From positions 1-16,806 of the forward strand of contig JAOTVO010000026.1 in NCBI GenBank assembly GCA_029863355.1: DNA of 16,806 nt. Direction: 5' to 3'. Source of the DNA: Candidatus Krumholzibacteriia bacterium. Lineage in GTDB: Bacteria; Krumholzibacteriota; Krumholzibacteria; WVZY01; JAKEHA01. The position numbers were made by a program, and so were the translations under genes. Below the pieces are notes generated by a model, which ran no database searches, had not been told where the DNA came from, and saw only the letters and a program-made list of their open reading frames with translations. Shown here in pieces: positions 6,052 to 13,103 of the stretch. The first letter of the stretch is position 1. Each line of letters starts with the position of its first letter.

Positions 6052-6531
6052 ATGCCGGCAATCATCCGCTTCATCGGCACCTTCGCCTACACGGGCTTCT
6101 TTCCCGTCGTGCCGGCGACGTTCGCGTCGCTGGTCTTCGCTCTGGCCTACTTCTACATCCCCGGGGGCGAGTGGCTGGCCCACCCGCTGGTGGCCCTGGT
6201 CACGCTGGTGATCTCGGTGCCGGTCTCGACGCAGCTGGAGAAACGCTACGGCGAGGATCCGAGCTGCGTGGTGATCGACGAGGTGGTGGGGATGCAGGTG
6301 ATCCTCTTGGGCGCGGGCGGAGTGACCCCCGGCGCGCTGGCGGCGGCATTCTTCCTCTTCCGATTCTTCGACATCGCCAAGCCCTTTCCAGTGGGACGCT
6401 CGCAGCGGCTCCCGCGGGGATGGGGAATCGTAGTGGACGACGTGCTCGCGGGGATCTACACGCGCGCCGCCCTCGTGCTGCTGGGGCTGATCTGGCCCGC
6501 CGCGCGGGTGTTCGCTCCCTGGGGATCGTGA
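6052..6531 (+). CDS. pgpA: Phosphatidylglycerophosphatase A
   Basis: PgpA is an inner-membrane phosphatase that removes the phosphate from phosphatidylglycerol phosphate, the last step in making phosphatidylglycerol. The 159-residue sequence has the family blocks: FIGTFAYTGFFPVVPATFASL at the N-terminus, DPSCVVIDEVVGMQ near residues 67-80, and FFDIAKPFPVGRSQRLP followed by GWGIVVDDVLAGIYT near 105-140. The last two supply the acidic, metal-binding residues. Three or four hydrophobic segments are visible. The usual PGT in the first block is PAT here. The ATG at 6052 has no clear ribosome binding site and is 84 nt from mglA. The TGA at 6529-6531 overlaps the GTG start of cinA. Confidence 0.93.
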   Translation: MPAIIRFIGTFAYTGFFPVVPATFASLVFALAYFYIPGGEWLAHPLVALVTLVISVPVSTQLEKRYGEDPSCVVIDEVVGMQVILLGAGGVTPGALAAAFFLFRFFDIAKPFPVGRSQRLPRGWGIVVDDVLAGIYTRAALVLLGLIWPAARVFAPWGS

Positions 6532-7784
6532 GCAAGCCGAACGACATCGAGCTCATTCTGGTGGGCGACGAGCTCCTCAAGGGCGAGCGGTCGGACGCGC
6601 ACCTGGCCTGGCTGGGGCGCGCGCTGCTGCAGAGCGGCGTGCGCATCGCCCGCGCCCAGGCGGTGGGCGATACGGTCGAGGCGATCGCCGAAGCGGTGCG
6701 CGAGAGTGCGGCACGCGCGCGCGTGGTGATCACCACGGGCGGACTCGGGCCCACCACCGACGACATAACCCGCGACGGCGTGGCCGCCGCGCTGGGTCTC
6801 GGGCTGGCGTTTGACGCGCCCACGTGGGAGGCGATCGTAGCGTTCTTCGCTGCGCGCGGGCGCGAGGCCTCCGAGAACAACCGCCGCCAGGCCATGTTCC
6901 CGGAGGGGGCCCGCATCCTGGGCAACGCGCAGGGCACCGCGCCCGGCTTCGCCGTGGAGAGCCGCGACCTCACCGTGTTCGTCTTGCCGGGCCCGCCGCT
7001 GGAGATGCGGCCCATTTTCGAGGCGGCGGTGCGAGCACGCGTGGCCGAGATCTTCGGGCGCGAACCGCTGCGCGTCGAGACCTTCCGCACCACGGGCATC
7101 GGCGAGTCGCAGATGGTCTCCACGCTGGGCGAGGCGATCGAGAAGGCCGATGGCTACGTGGTCTCCTTCCTCCCCTCGCTCGTGGGCGTGGACGTCGTCC
7201 TCACGCAGGCGCCCGGGGCGGCGGCGGACGCGCCCCTGGAGAGCGAGGCCGCGCGCGTGGAGAAGCTGCTGCGCGACCACCTGGGCGCCAAGCTCTACGA
7301 GCACGGCGAGCGCTCGCTCGCGGGCGTCGTGCACGACCTGTTGGTGCGGCGACGGGAGACGCTCGGCGTCGCCGAGTCGCTCACCGGCGGCTCGATCGGC
7401 CAGACGCTGACGGACATCCCCGGCGCCAGCGCCTACTTCCTCGCCGGGGCCGTGACCTACAGCGATGCGAGCAAGCGCGCCATGCTCGGCGTGGCGGAGG
7501 AGACGCTCGCGCGCTACGGCGCAGTGAGCGAGGAGACGTGCACGGAAATGGCGCACGGCATCCGCCGCAGCGCCGGCGCGACCTACGGCATCGCCACCAC
7601 GGGGATCGCCGGTCCCACGGGCGGCACGGCGAAGAAACCGGTGGGGCTGTGCTATCTCGGCCTGGCCTGGGAAGGCGGCTGCCACGTCAAGCGCGTGCGC
7701 TACCACGGCGAGCGCGACGCTGTCCGGCGGCGGGCCGCCCACGGGGCGCTCTGGCTCCTCTACGACCACCTGGCGGCGCGGTGA
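6528..7784 (+). CDS. cinA: CinA family protein: molybdopterin-binding-like domain plus nicotinamide-nucleotide amidase
   Basis: The C-terminal domain deamidates nicotinamide mononucleotide to nicotinate mononucleotide in NAD salvage. The N-terminal domain of the family acts as an ADP-ribose/NMN-related pyrophosphatase in characterised members. The 418-residue protein begins with a MoCF-like domain (ELILVGDELLKGERSD; TTGGLGPTTDDITR near residue 70-83). From about residue 255 it has the PncC domain, with GVAESLTGGSIGQTL containing the catalytic Ser, and IATTGIAGPTGGT. It starts at GTG 6528 inside the GTGA overlap with the pgpA stop, so translation is probably coupled. The stop at 7782-7784 overlaps the next ATG. 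The pairing cinA-thpR-recA is seen in many bacteria, where cinA is often linked to recA and competence. Confidence 0.95.
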   Translation: MSKPNDIELILVGDELLKGERSDAHLAWLGRALLQSGVRIARAQAVGDTVEAIAEAVRESAARARVVITTGGLGPTTDDITRDGVAAALGLGLAFDAPTWEAIVAFFAARGREASENNRRQAMFPEGARILGNAQGTAPGFAVESRDLTVFVLPGPPLEMRPIFEAAVRARVAEIFGREPLRVETFRTTGIGESQMVSTLGEAIEKADGYVVSFLPSLVGVDVVLTQAPGAAADAPLESEAARVEKLLRDHLGAKLYEHGERSLAGVVHDLLVRRRETLGVAESLTGGSIGQTLTDIPGASAYFLAGAVTYSDASKRAMLGVAEETLARYGAVSEETCTEMAHGIRRSAGATYGIATTGIAGPTGGTAKKPVGLCYLGLAWEGGCHVKRVRYHGERDAVRRRAAHGALWLLYDHLAAR

Positions 7785-8350
7785 TGCGGCTCTTCGTCGC
7801 GGTCAACTTCGAGGAGACGGTGCGCGCGTCGATCGCGCGCGCACTGGAGACGTTCCCGGTCGCCCGCCCCCCGTGGCGATGGGTTGCGCCCGAGGCGTGG
7901 CACGTCACGCTCAAGTTCCTGGGCGAGACGCCGGAGGCGGACGTCGATTCCATCGCGCGCGCGCTCGAGCCGGCGTGCGCGCGGCACGCCCCGTTCCGAC
8001 TCGTGTTGGGAACGCTGGGCGCGTTCCCGAACCGGCGGCGGCCGCGCGTCCTCTTCTACGAGGCGGCCGAGGGAGCCGACGCGCTGGAGCGGCTCGCCGA
8101 CGACGTGGCGGCGTCGCTCGAGGCGGCGCTGGGTCTCCCGCCCGAGAGGCGGGCCTTCCAAGCGCATGCCACGGTGGCGCGCGTCAAGGCGCCCATCCCC
8201 GCCGACGTCGCGAGCCACCTCGAGGCAGCTCCCGCCCTGTCCGGCGCCGCGCAGGAAGTCTCGGAGGTCGCCCTCATGCGCAGCCGCCTTTCGCCCCAAG
8301 GCGCGCGCTACCAATGCGTTAAAGCGTTTGCGCTGCGTGGGGGCAAGTGA
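7784..8350 (+). CDS. thpR: RNA 2',3'-cyclic phosphodiesterase (2'-5' RNA ligase family)
   Basis: This is a 2H phosphoesterase of 188 residues. Family members open 2',3'-cyclic phosphates to 2'-phosphate ends and can reversibly join tRNA halves with 2'-5' linkage. The two catalytic HxTx motifs are HVTL at residues 40-43 and HATV at 128-131. Other family landmarks are the N-terminal [25 protein letters not shown] around the first motif, and a C-terminal [12 protein letters not shown]. The ATG at 7784 overlaps the cinA TGA (TGATG), giving coupled translation. The last 14 codons overlap the left half of an inverted repeat that continues into the recA leader. Confidence 0.94.
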   Translation: MRLFVAVNFEETVRASIARALETFPVARPPWRWVAPEAWHVTLKFLGETPEADVDSIARALEPACARHAPFRLVLGTLGAFPNRRRPRVLFYEAAEGADALERLADDVAASLEAALGLPPERRAFQAHATVARVKAPIPADVASHLEAAPALSGAAQEVSEVALMRSRLSPQGARYQCVKAFALRGGK

Positions 8351-8375
8351 TACTATTCCCGCGAATGCATTGGTA
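8309..8375 (+). other. Inverted repeat / possible three-way-junction RNA across the thpR stop codon
   Basis: Positions 8309-8320 pair with 8364-8375 over 12 bp (11 Watson-Crick and one G-U at 8318:8366). The interior can form two further stems: 8323-8326 with 8331-8334 (loop TTTG), and 8336-8343 with 8356-8363 (loop of 12 nt). Only three bases remain unpaired at the junction. The outer stem is AT-rich for this genome. It may be an mRNA element in thpR-recA readthrough transcripts or a DNA palindrome for a regulator; the core of the right arm is the palindrome AATGCATT at 8364-8371. Confidence 0.5.
8328..8356 (+). promoter_or_regulatory. Candidate promoter for recA-recX
   Basis: TTGCGC at 8328-8333 lies 17 bp from TACTAT at 8351-8356, the same pattern as the two candidates in the tRNA region. 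The predicted start near 8363 would leave a leader of about 100 nt before recA. I see no palindrome of the CTGT-N8-ACAG or GAAC-N4-GTTC type between 8351 and 8465. Confidence 0.35.
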
Positions 8376-8465
8376 TCTTTCGTCTTAGCCCCTCGGGCGG
8401 CCGGCGGGGGCGGCGGAAGTGGGAGAGGGGAAGACCGGCCGACTTCCAGGAAAGGGGATGCACCC

Positions 8466-9602
8466 ATGGTGAAGAAAACCGTCGGAACTCCGGTGGCGTC
8501 CGAGAGGCACAAGGCGCTCGACCTGGCCGTCGCTCAGATCGAGAAGCAGTTCGGACAGGGTTCGATCATGCGCATGGGGGACGAGCGCGCGCTCGTCCCC
8601 GTGGAAATAGTTCCCACCGGGAGCCTCGCGCTCGACATCGCGCTGGGCGTCGGTGGGGTGCCGCGCGGCCGCATCATCGAGGTCTTCGGGCCCGAGGGTT
8701 CGGGCAAGACCACGCTCACCAGCTCGATCGTGGCCAGCGCGCAGCGCCGGGGCGGGATGGCGGCGTTCATCGACGCCGAGCACGCCTTCGACGCCGCCTA
8801 CGCGAAGAAGATCGGCGTCGACGTCGACAACCTGCTCATCTCGCAGCCCGACACCGGCGAGCAGGCGCTGGAAATCGCGGAGGTGTTGATCCGCAGCGGC
8901 GCGCTCGACGTGATCGTAGTGGACTCGGTGGCCGCGCTGGTGCCGCAGGCGGAGATCAACGGCGAGATGGGCGACTCGCACGTGGGGTTGCAGGCGCGTC
9001 TCATGTCGCAGGCGCTGCGCAAGCTGACCGGCGCCGTGCACAAGTCGCACACGAGCCTCATCTTCACCAACCAGATCCGCATGAAGATCGGCGTGATGTT
9101 CGGCAGCCCCGAAACCACCTCGGGGGGCAACGCGCTCAAGTTCTATGCGACTGTACGCATGGACATCCGCCGTATCGCCGCGATCAAGGACGGCGACGCC
9201 GTCACCGGCAACCGGACCAAGGTGAAGGTGGTCAAGAACAAGGTGGCACCGCCGTTTCGGACGTGCGAGTTCGACATCCTCTACGGCGAGGGCATCAGCT
9301 ACGAGGGGGACCTCGTCGATATCGGCGTCGAGCAGGACATCGTCTCCAAGAGCGGTACGTGGTATTCCTACGGCGACGAACGCCTGGGCCAGGGGCGAGA
9401 AGCGGCGCGCGCGTTTCTCAAGGAGCACCGCGACATCGCCGCCATCATCGACGGGAAGATCCGCGAGCGCGTCGGCCTGGGAGCGGAGCCGCGCGCGGCG
9501 GCCGCCGTCACGCGCGACGGGGAGCGGGTCGAAAAGAATGCGAAGGCGCCGGCGCCGGCCGGGAAGAAGACGGCAGAGGAGCCTCGCGCCGGCCGGCAGT
9601 AG
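8466..9602 (+). CDS. recA: Recombinase RecA
   Basis: RecA forms ATP-dependent filaments on single-stranded DNA, drives strand exchange and triggers LexA self-cleavage. The 378-residue protein contains the Walker A motif GPEGSGKTT at 75-83, the catalytic-Glu segment [12 protein letters not shown], Walker [17 protein letters not shown], loop L1 ([12 protein letters not shown]) and loop L2 ([27 protein letters not shown]). A C-terminal domain follows, then a Lys/Ala-rich tail of about 40 residues. The segment [14 protein letters not shown] differs slightly from the usual HALDPxYAxKLGVD. The ATG at 8466 has AGGAAAGG 8-15 nt upstream. The TAG stop (9600-9602) abuts the recX ATG with no gap. Confidence 0.98.
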   Translation: MVKKTVGTPVASERHKALDLAVAQIEKQFGQGSIMRMGDERALVPVEIVPTGSLALDIALGVGGVPRGRIIEVFGPEGSGKTTLTSSIVASAQRRGGMAAFIDAEHAFDAAYAKKIGVDVDNLLISQPDTGEQALEIAEVLIRSGALDVIVVDSVAALVPQAEINGEMGDSHVGLQARLMSQALRKLTGAVHKSHTSLIFTNQIRMKIGVMFGSPETTSGGNALKFYATVRMDIRRIAAIKDGDAVTGNRTKVKVVKNKVAPPFRTCEFDILYGEGISYEGDLVDIGVEQDIVSKSGTWYSYGDERLGQGREAARAFLKEHRDIAAIIDGKIRERVGLGAEPRAAAAVTRDGERVEKNAKAPAPAGKKTAEEPRAGRQ

Positions 9603-10244
9603 ATGTCCGATCGCATTGTCGAGCTCAAACCGCGCCCCCGGGACAGAGTGACGGTAGCACTCGCCGGGGGGCGGTTTTTTACCGTTCCGGCCGCGCAGGC
9701 GGAGCCGCTGCGCACGGGGCAGGACCTGGGCGAGGTGGACGTGGCGCGCCTCGATGCACTCGACCAGTACTTTCGCGGGCGCGACAAGATGCTGCGCCTG
9801 CTCGCCCGGCGCGCACGCTCGCGCCACGAGCTGTCGACGGCGCTGGCGGCGATGGCGATCGTCGAGCGCGTGCGCGGCGGAATCCTGGCCGAGCTCGAGG
9901 AGCAGGGGCTGGTGGACGACGCGCGTTTCGCGCGCGAGTACGTCCACGCGCGCGCCGAGGCGCGCGCCGAGGGGCCGCACCGCCTGCGCCGCGACCTCAG
10001 AAAGCGCGGGGTGGCCAGGGCGGTGATCGACGAGGTCCTCGCCGGCGGCTTCGACCGCGAGCGGCAAGAGGCGATGGCGCGCACGCTGGTGGCGCGCAAG
10101 CTCGGCGGCGGGGCGGTGGACGAGCGCGCGGTGCGCCGCATGGCGGACCTGCTGCGCCGCAAGGGTTTCGACTATGAGGTGGTGAACCGCGTCGCCTACG
10201 ATCTCTTGCGCCGCGCGGGGCGCGACGCGGTGGAGGAACCGTGA
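9603..10244 (+). CDS. recX: Regulatory protein RecX
   Basis: RecX binds RecA filaments and limits their extension and activity. The 213-residue sequence has an N-terminal strand-rich extension (residues 1-55) followed by the three-helix tandem repeats of the family: LRLLARRARSRHELSTAL, then LEEQGLVDDARFAREYVHARAE...GPHRLRRDLRKRGVARAVIDEVL, and finally DLLRRKGFDYEVVNRVAYDLL. The start at 9603 follows the recA stop directly, so recX translation should depend on recA translation; RecX level is therefore tied to RecA. It is followed by the 163-nt structured gap before alaS. Confidence 0.94.
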   Translation: MSDRIVELKPRPRDRVTVALAGGRFFTVPAAQAEPLRTGQDLGEVDVARLDALDQYFRGRDKMLRLLARRARSRHELSTALAAMAIVERVRGGILAELEEQGLVDDARFAREYVHARAEARAEGPHRLRRDLRKRGVARAVIDEVLAGGFDRERQEAMARTLVARKLGGGAVDERAVRRMADLLRRKGFDYEVVNRVAYDLLRRAGRDAVEEP

Positions 10245-10246
10245 TA

Positions 10247-10361
10247 TTGGCCGGCACGCCTGGTCGAGGGGCTTCCGCGCCGGGTCCTCGCGGGCGGATG
10301 GAGAAACTGGTTCGCCCGCTGCGGACGGCGCGTCGCCCCCTCGACCAGGCGTGCCGGCCGG
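10247..10361 (+). repeat. Long compound inverted repeat (hairpin) in the recX-alaS gap
   Basis: The outer stem is a perfect 23-bp inverted repeat, 10249-10271 with 10337-10359, extendable by two T-G pairs. Inside it, after a symmetric 4x4 internal loop, come CGCGCC (10276-10281) with GGCGCG (10327-10332) and GTCC (10284-10287) with GGAC (10323-10326). Then GCGGGCG (10290-10296) pairs with CGCCCGC (10313-10319), closing a 16-nt loop. About 40 base pairs in 115 nt therefore fold into one rod. It starts 4 nt after the recX stop. There is no U tract, so it is not a standard terminator. It could be an alaS leader RNA, a DNA cruciform target, or a REP/MITE-like element. Confidence 0.9.
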
Positions 10362-10398
10362 CAAGCACGAGGCGCGTCACCCCCTCGACCAGGCGCGC
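10327..10398 (+). repeat. Direct repeat, 28 nt, two copies 44 nt apart, upstream of alaS
   Basis: Positions 10327-10354 and 10371-10398 match at 26 of 28 bases. Each copy contains CCCCTCGACCAGGCG, which is the complement of the left arm of the large hairpin (10257-10271). The second copy can therefore replace the first as pairing partner, over 15 contiguous bp (10381-10395). It ends 9 nt before the alaS ATG. Confidence 0.88.
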
Positions 10399-10407
10399 AC
10401 AAGAGCC

Positions 10408-13065
10408 ATGAACGAACGCTACAAGGTCAATAGTCTCGTCGACGACTTCCTCGAGTTCTTCCGCGCGCGCGAGCACGCGGTGGTACCGAGCGCGCCGCTC
10501 TTGCCCGAGGATCCCACGCTGCTCTTCACCGCGGCGGGAATGGTGCCGTTCAAGGCCTACTACACCGATCCCGCGCGCGCGCCGCACGCGCGGGCAGCCT
10601 CGGTCCAGAAGTGCCTGCGCGCGGGTGGCAAACAGAGCGACCTGGAGAACGTCGGCCGCACCCTGCGCCACCACACCTTCTTCGAGATGCTCGGTAACTT
10701 CAGCTTCGGAGACTACTTCAAGAAGGAAGCGATCGAGTGGGGGTGGGAGCTATCGGTGGACGTGTGGGGACTGGACAAGGGCCGCATCTGGGTATCCGTC
10801 TACGAAGACGACGACGAGGCCTTTGACCTCTGGGCAAAGCACATCGGGTTTCCACGCGAGCGCATCGTGCGCCTCGGGAAGAAGGACAACTTCTGGGGAC
10901 CGGTGGGGGAGACCGGCGTGTGCGGACCTTCTTCGGAGATGCACTACGACACCGGCCGCCCCGGCCCCGACGGCGGCCCCGGCCACCGCGACGACAACGA
11001 CCGCTACATAGAATACTGGAACCTCGTCTTCCCGCAGTTCTTCTACACGGAGCAGGGCGCCTACGACCCGCTGCCGCGGCCCGGTATCGACACGGGCCTG
11101 GGCCTGGAGCGCGTGGCCTTCATCTTGCAGGAAGCCGAAGACAACTATCACACCGACGAGTTCCTCCCCGTCCGCAACGCGGTCGAGCGCGCGCTCCCGG
11201 CGGGCGCGTCGCGCGAGAAGGCCGCCCTGGCCGTCAACGCCGCCGCTGACCACGCGCGCGCGCTCGTGTTCGCCTTTGCCGAGGGCATCATGCCGTCCAA
11301 CGAGGGGCGGGGCTACGTGCTGCGGCGCCTGCTCCGCCGCGCGCTCACTAAGCTGCACCCCTTCGGCGTGCGCCAGCCCTTTCTGGCCGGGGTGGTGGAC
11401 GCGGTGGTAGCGGGCATGAAAGTGCGATATCCCGAGTTGGCCAGCCGCGGTAGCGTCGTCAAGAGCATGATCACGGCGGAGGAGGAGCGTTTCCTTTCCA
11501 CCCTCGAGCAGGGGATGGACCGCCTGGACGCGATGTTTGCCGCGGCCAAGAAGAAGAAATCGAAGCGCATCGCCGGCGCCGACGTCTTTCAGCTCTACGA
11601 CACCTTTGGCTTCCCGAGCGAGCTCACCGCGGAGATGGCCGCCGACCGCGGCCTCTCCATCGACCGCGCCGGTTTCGACCGAGCCATGGCGAAGCAGAAG
11701 GAACGGGCGCGCCGGGCCAGCGTGTTTATCACTGAAGAAATCCCGCCGATGACAGATGAGATAGGGGTCGAGGTGACTCACCGGCAAATCGATCGGACCA
11801 GATTCGAGGGGTACGATCGGCTCGAGGGCAAGGCCGAGGTTGTCTCTTATCGGGATCGCAAGGCTCCGACACCAAGCGACGAGAATCGTTATTTCGACTT
11901 CGAAACTGACGAGACCGTGTTCTACCCGGAGGGCGGCGGACAGGTCGGCGACACCGGCGTCGCTGTCTTTGGCGAGAACGAGGTTCGCATTCTGGACACC
12001 CGCCGTCGTGGTGGGTTGATCTCACACGTCGCGGCCTACCGCGACCCTGCCAACCCGTTCAAAAACCGGGACGTGACCCTGCGCGTCGACCGCGAGCGTC
12101 GCTACGCCACCATGCGCAACCACACGGCCACGCACCTGCTGCACGCGGCGCTGCGCCGCGTGCTGGGCGACCACGTCGCGCAGGCGGGTTCACTGGTCGC
12201 TCCCGACCGGCTGCGCTTCGATTTCCAGCATTTCACGGCGGTGTCGCCGCAGGAGATCGTGGAGATCGAGCGGGCGGTCAACGATGCGATCATGGCCGAC
12301 CTCGAGGTGAGTGCGGAGACGGTGCCTTACAAGGAGGCAGTTGCCGGCGGAGCCATGGCGCTCTTCGGCGAGAAGTACGGCGATACGGTACGGGTGGTCA
12401 CCGTCGAGGACTTTTCGAAGGAGCTCTGCGGCGGCACGCACCTGCGCCGCACCGGCGAGATCGGGGCCTTCTACGTTCGCCAGGAGAGCGCGGTGGGCTC
12501 GGGCCTTCGCCGCGTCGAGGCGCTCACCGGGACGGGAGCGCTCGCGTACGCCAGGCGTCTCGTGGAGGAGCGGGGCGCGCTGGCCGAGATGCTCAAGGTG
12601 TCTTCCGAAGACGTCGAGCGGCGCGTGCGAACGCTCCTGGAAGAGGCGGACGCGCTGGCGAAACAGGTACGCAAGAGCGAGGCGAGGCGCGCCCGAGACC
12701 AGGCGGGCGATGCGCTCGCCGGAGCGGCCGAGATAGGCGGCCTGAAGCTGGTGACCACGACGGCGGAGGCGGCGGACGTGGCTGCGCTGCGCCAGTACGG
12801 CGACGCGCTGCGCGCGCGCCTCGACCTCGGCGTGGCGCTCATCTGCCAGGCTGGTGCGGCCCGGCCGGTGTGTTTGATCGTCGCCTCGGATCGCGCCATT
12901 CGGGAGCGCGCCATCGCGGCCGACGAGATTGCCCGGCGCATCGCCGAGAGCCTGGGCCACCGCGGAGGAGGAAGGCCGCACATGGCGCAGGTGGGACTGC
13001 CCGACGTGGCCTCGTTCGCGCGGGTAACGGAATTCGTGCGGAAGACCCTGGCGACTCTGGTATAG
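10408..13065 (+). CDS. alaS: Alanine--tRNA ligase
   Basis: AlaRS charges tRNA-Ala, recognising the G3:U70 pair, and clears Ser- and Gly-mischarged tRNA. The 885-residue protein matches the normal length. The class II catalytic domain begins FLEFFRAREHAVVPSAPLLPEDPTLLFTAAGM and includes CLRAGGKQSDLENVGRTLRHH (shown in part) and FFEMLGNFSFGDYF. The editing domain has the zinc-ligand motif HTATH in RNHTATHLLHAAL and CGGTHLRRTGEIG, and a C-terminal coiled-coil/DHHA1 region follows. I chose ATG 10408 because MNERYKVNSLVDDFLEFF aligns with the family N-terminus; the GTG at 10351 lies inside the hairpin arm. The ribosome binding site is weak (AAGAG). A Lys-rich patch (KKKKSKR) sits near residue 380. 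Codons in 11730-12020 are richer in A/T endings than the rest. Confidence 0.97.
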   Translation: MNERYKVNSLVDDFLEFFRAREHAVVPSAPLLPEDPTLLFTAAGMVPFKAYYTDPARAPHARAASVQKCLRAGGKQSDLENVGRTLRHHTFFEMLGNFSFGDYFKKEAIEWGWELSVDVWGLDKGRIWVSVYEDDDEAFDLWAKHIGFPRERIVRLGKKDNFWGPVGETGVCGPSSEMHYDTGRPGPDGGPGHRDDNDRYIEYWNLVFPQFFYTEQGAYDPLPRPGIDTGLGLERVAFILQEAEDNYHTDEFLPVRNAVERALPAGASREKAALAVNAAADHARALVFAFAEGIMPSNEGRGYVLRRLLRRALTKLHPFGVRQPFLAGVVDAVVAGMKVRYPELASRGSVVKSMITAEEERFLSTLEQGMDRLDAMFAAAKKKKSKRIAGADVFQLYDTFGFPSELTAEMAADRGLSIDRAGFDRAMAKQKERARRASVFITEEIPPMTDEIGVEVTHRQIDRTRFEGYDRLEGKAEVVSYRDRKAPTPSDENRYFDFETDETVFYPEGGGQVGDTGVAVFGENEVRILDTRRRGGLISHVAAYRDPANPFKNRDVTLRVDRERRYATMRNHTATHLLHAALRRVLGDHVAQAGSLVAPDRLRFDFQHFTAVSPQEIVEIERAVNDAIMADLEVSAETVPYKEAVAGGAMALFGEKYGDTVRVVTVEDFSKELCGGTHLRRTGEIGAFYVRQESAVGSGLRRVEALTGTGALAYARRLVEERGALAEMLKVSSEDVERRVRTLLEEADALAKQVRKSEARRARDQAGDALAGAAEIGGLKLVTTTAEAADVAALRQYGDALRARLDLGVALICQAGAARPVCLIVASDRAIRERAIAADEIARRIAESLGHRGGGRPHMAQVGLPDVASFARVTEFVRKTLATLV

Positions 13066-13066
13066 T
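13058..13066 (+). promoter_or_regulatory. Candidate extended -10 promoter for the polysaccharide locus
   Basis: TGGTATAGT at 13058-13066 is an extended -10 element (TGn plus TATAGT, 5 of 6 to TATAAT). It overlaps the alaS stop codon. No -35 box stands at the proper distance. The start would be near 13073, about 30 nt before the export gene ATG. Confidence 0.35.
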
Positions 13067-13073
13067 TGCCGCG

Positions 13074-13091
13074 TCCGCCGCCGCCGGCGGA
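13074..13091 (+). terminator. Short hairpin after alaS
   Basis: TCCGCCG (13074-13080) pairs perfectly with CGGCGGA (13085-13091) around a 4-nt loop, CCGC. It lies 9 nt after the alaS stop and 12 nt before the next ATG. No U tract follows. It may be an attenuating terminator or a 5' leader hairpin of the next gene. Confidence 0.4.
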
Positions 13092-13103
13092 TCGGTTCCA
13101 TCG

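Noticed and set aside
8458..8472. Four-codon ORF (ATG CAC CCA TGG TGA) overlapping the recA start, as a leader peptide
   Set aside because: It is too short, the ribosome binding site spacing favours the recA ATG, and there is no sign of attenuation logic.
8385..10364. 659-codon open frame on the - strand opposite recA-recX
   Set aside because: It is the antisense shadow of two well-supported genes; the sequence is rich in Arg, His, Leu and Val, without motifs or a start context.
10245..10407. T-box riboswitch upstream of alaS
   Set aside because: The conserved T-box sequence (AGGGTGG.ACCGCG type) and an Ala specifier loop are not seen, and no terminator with a U tract follows.
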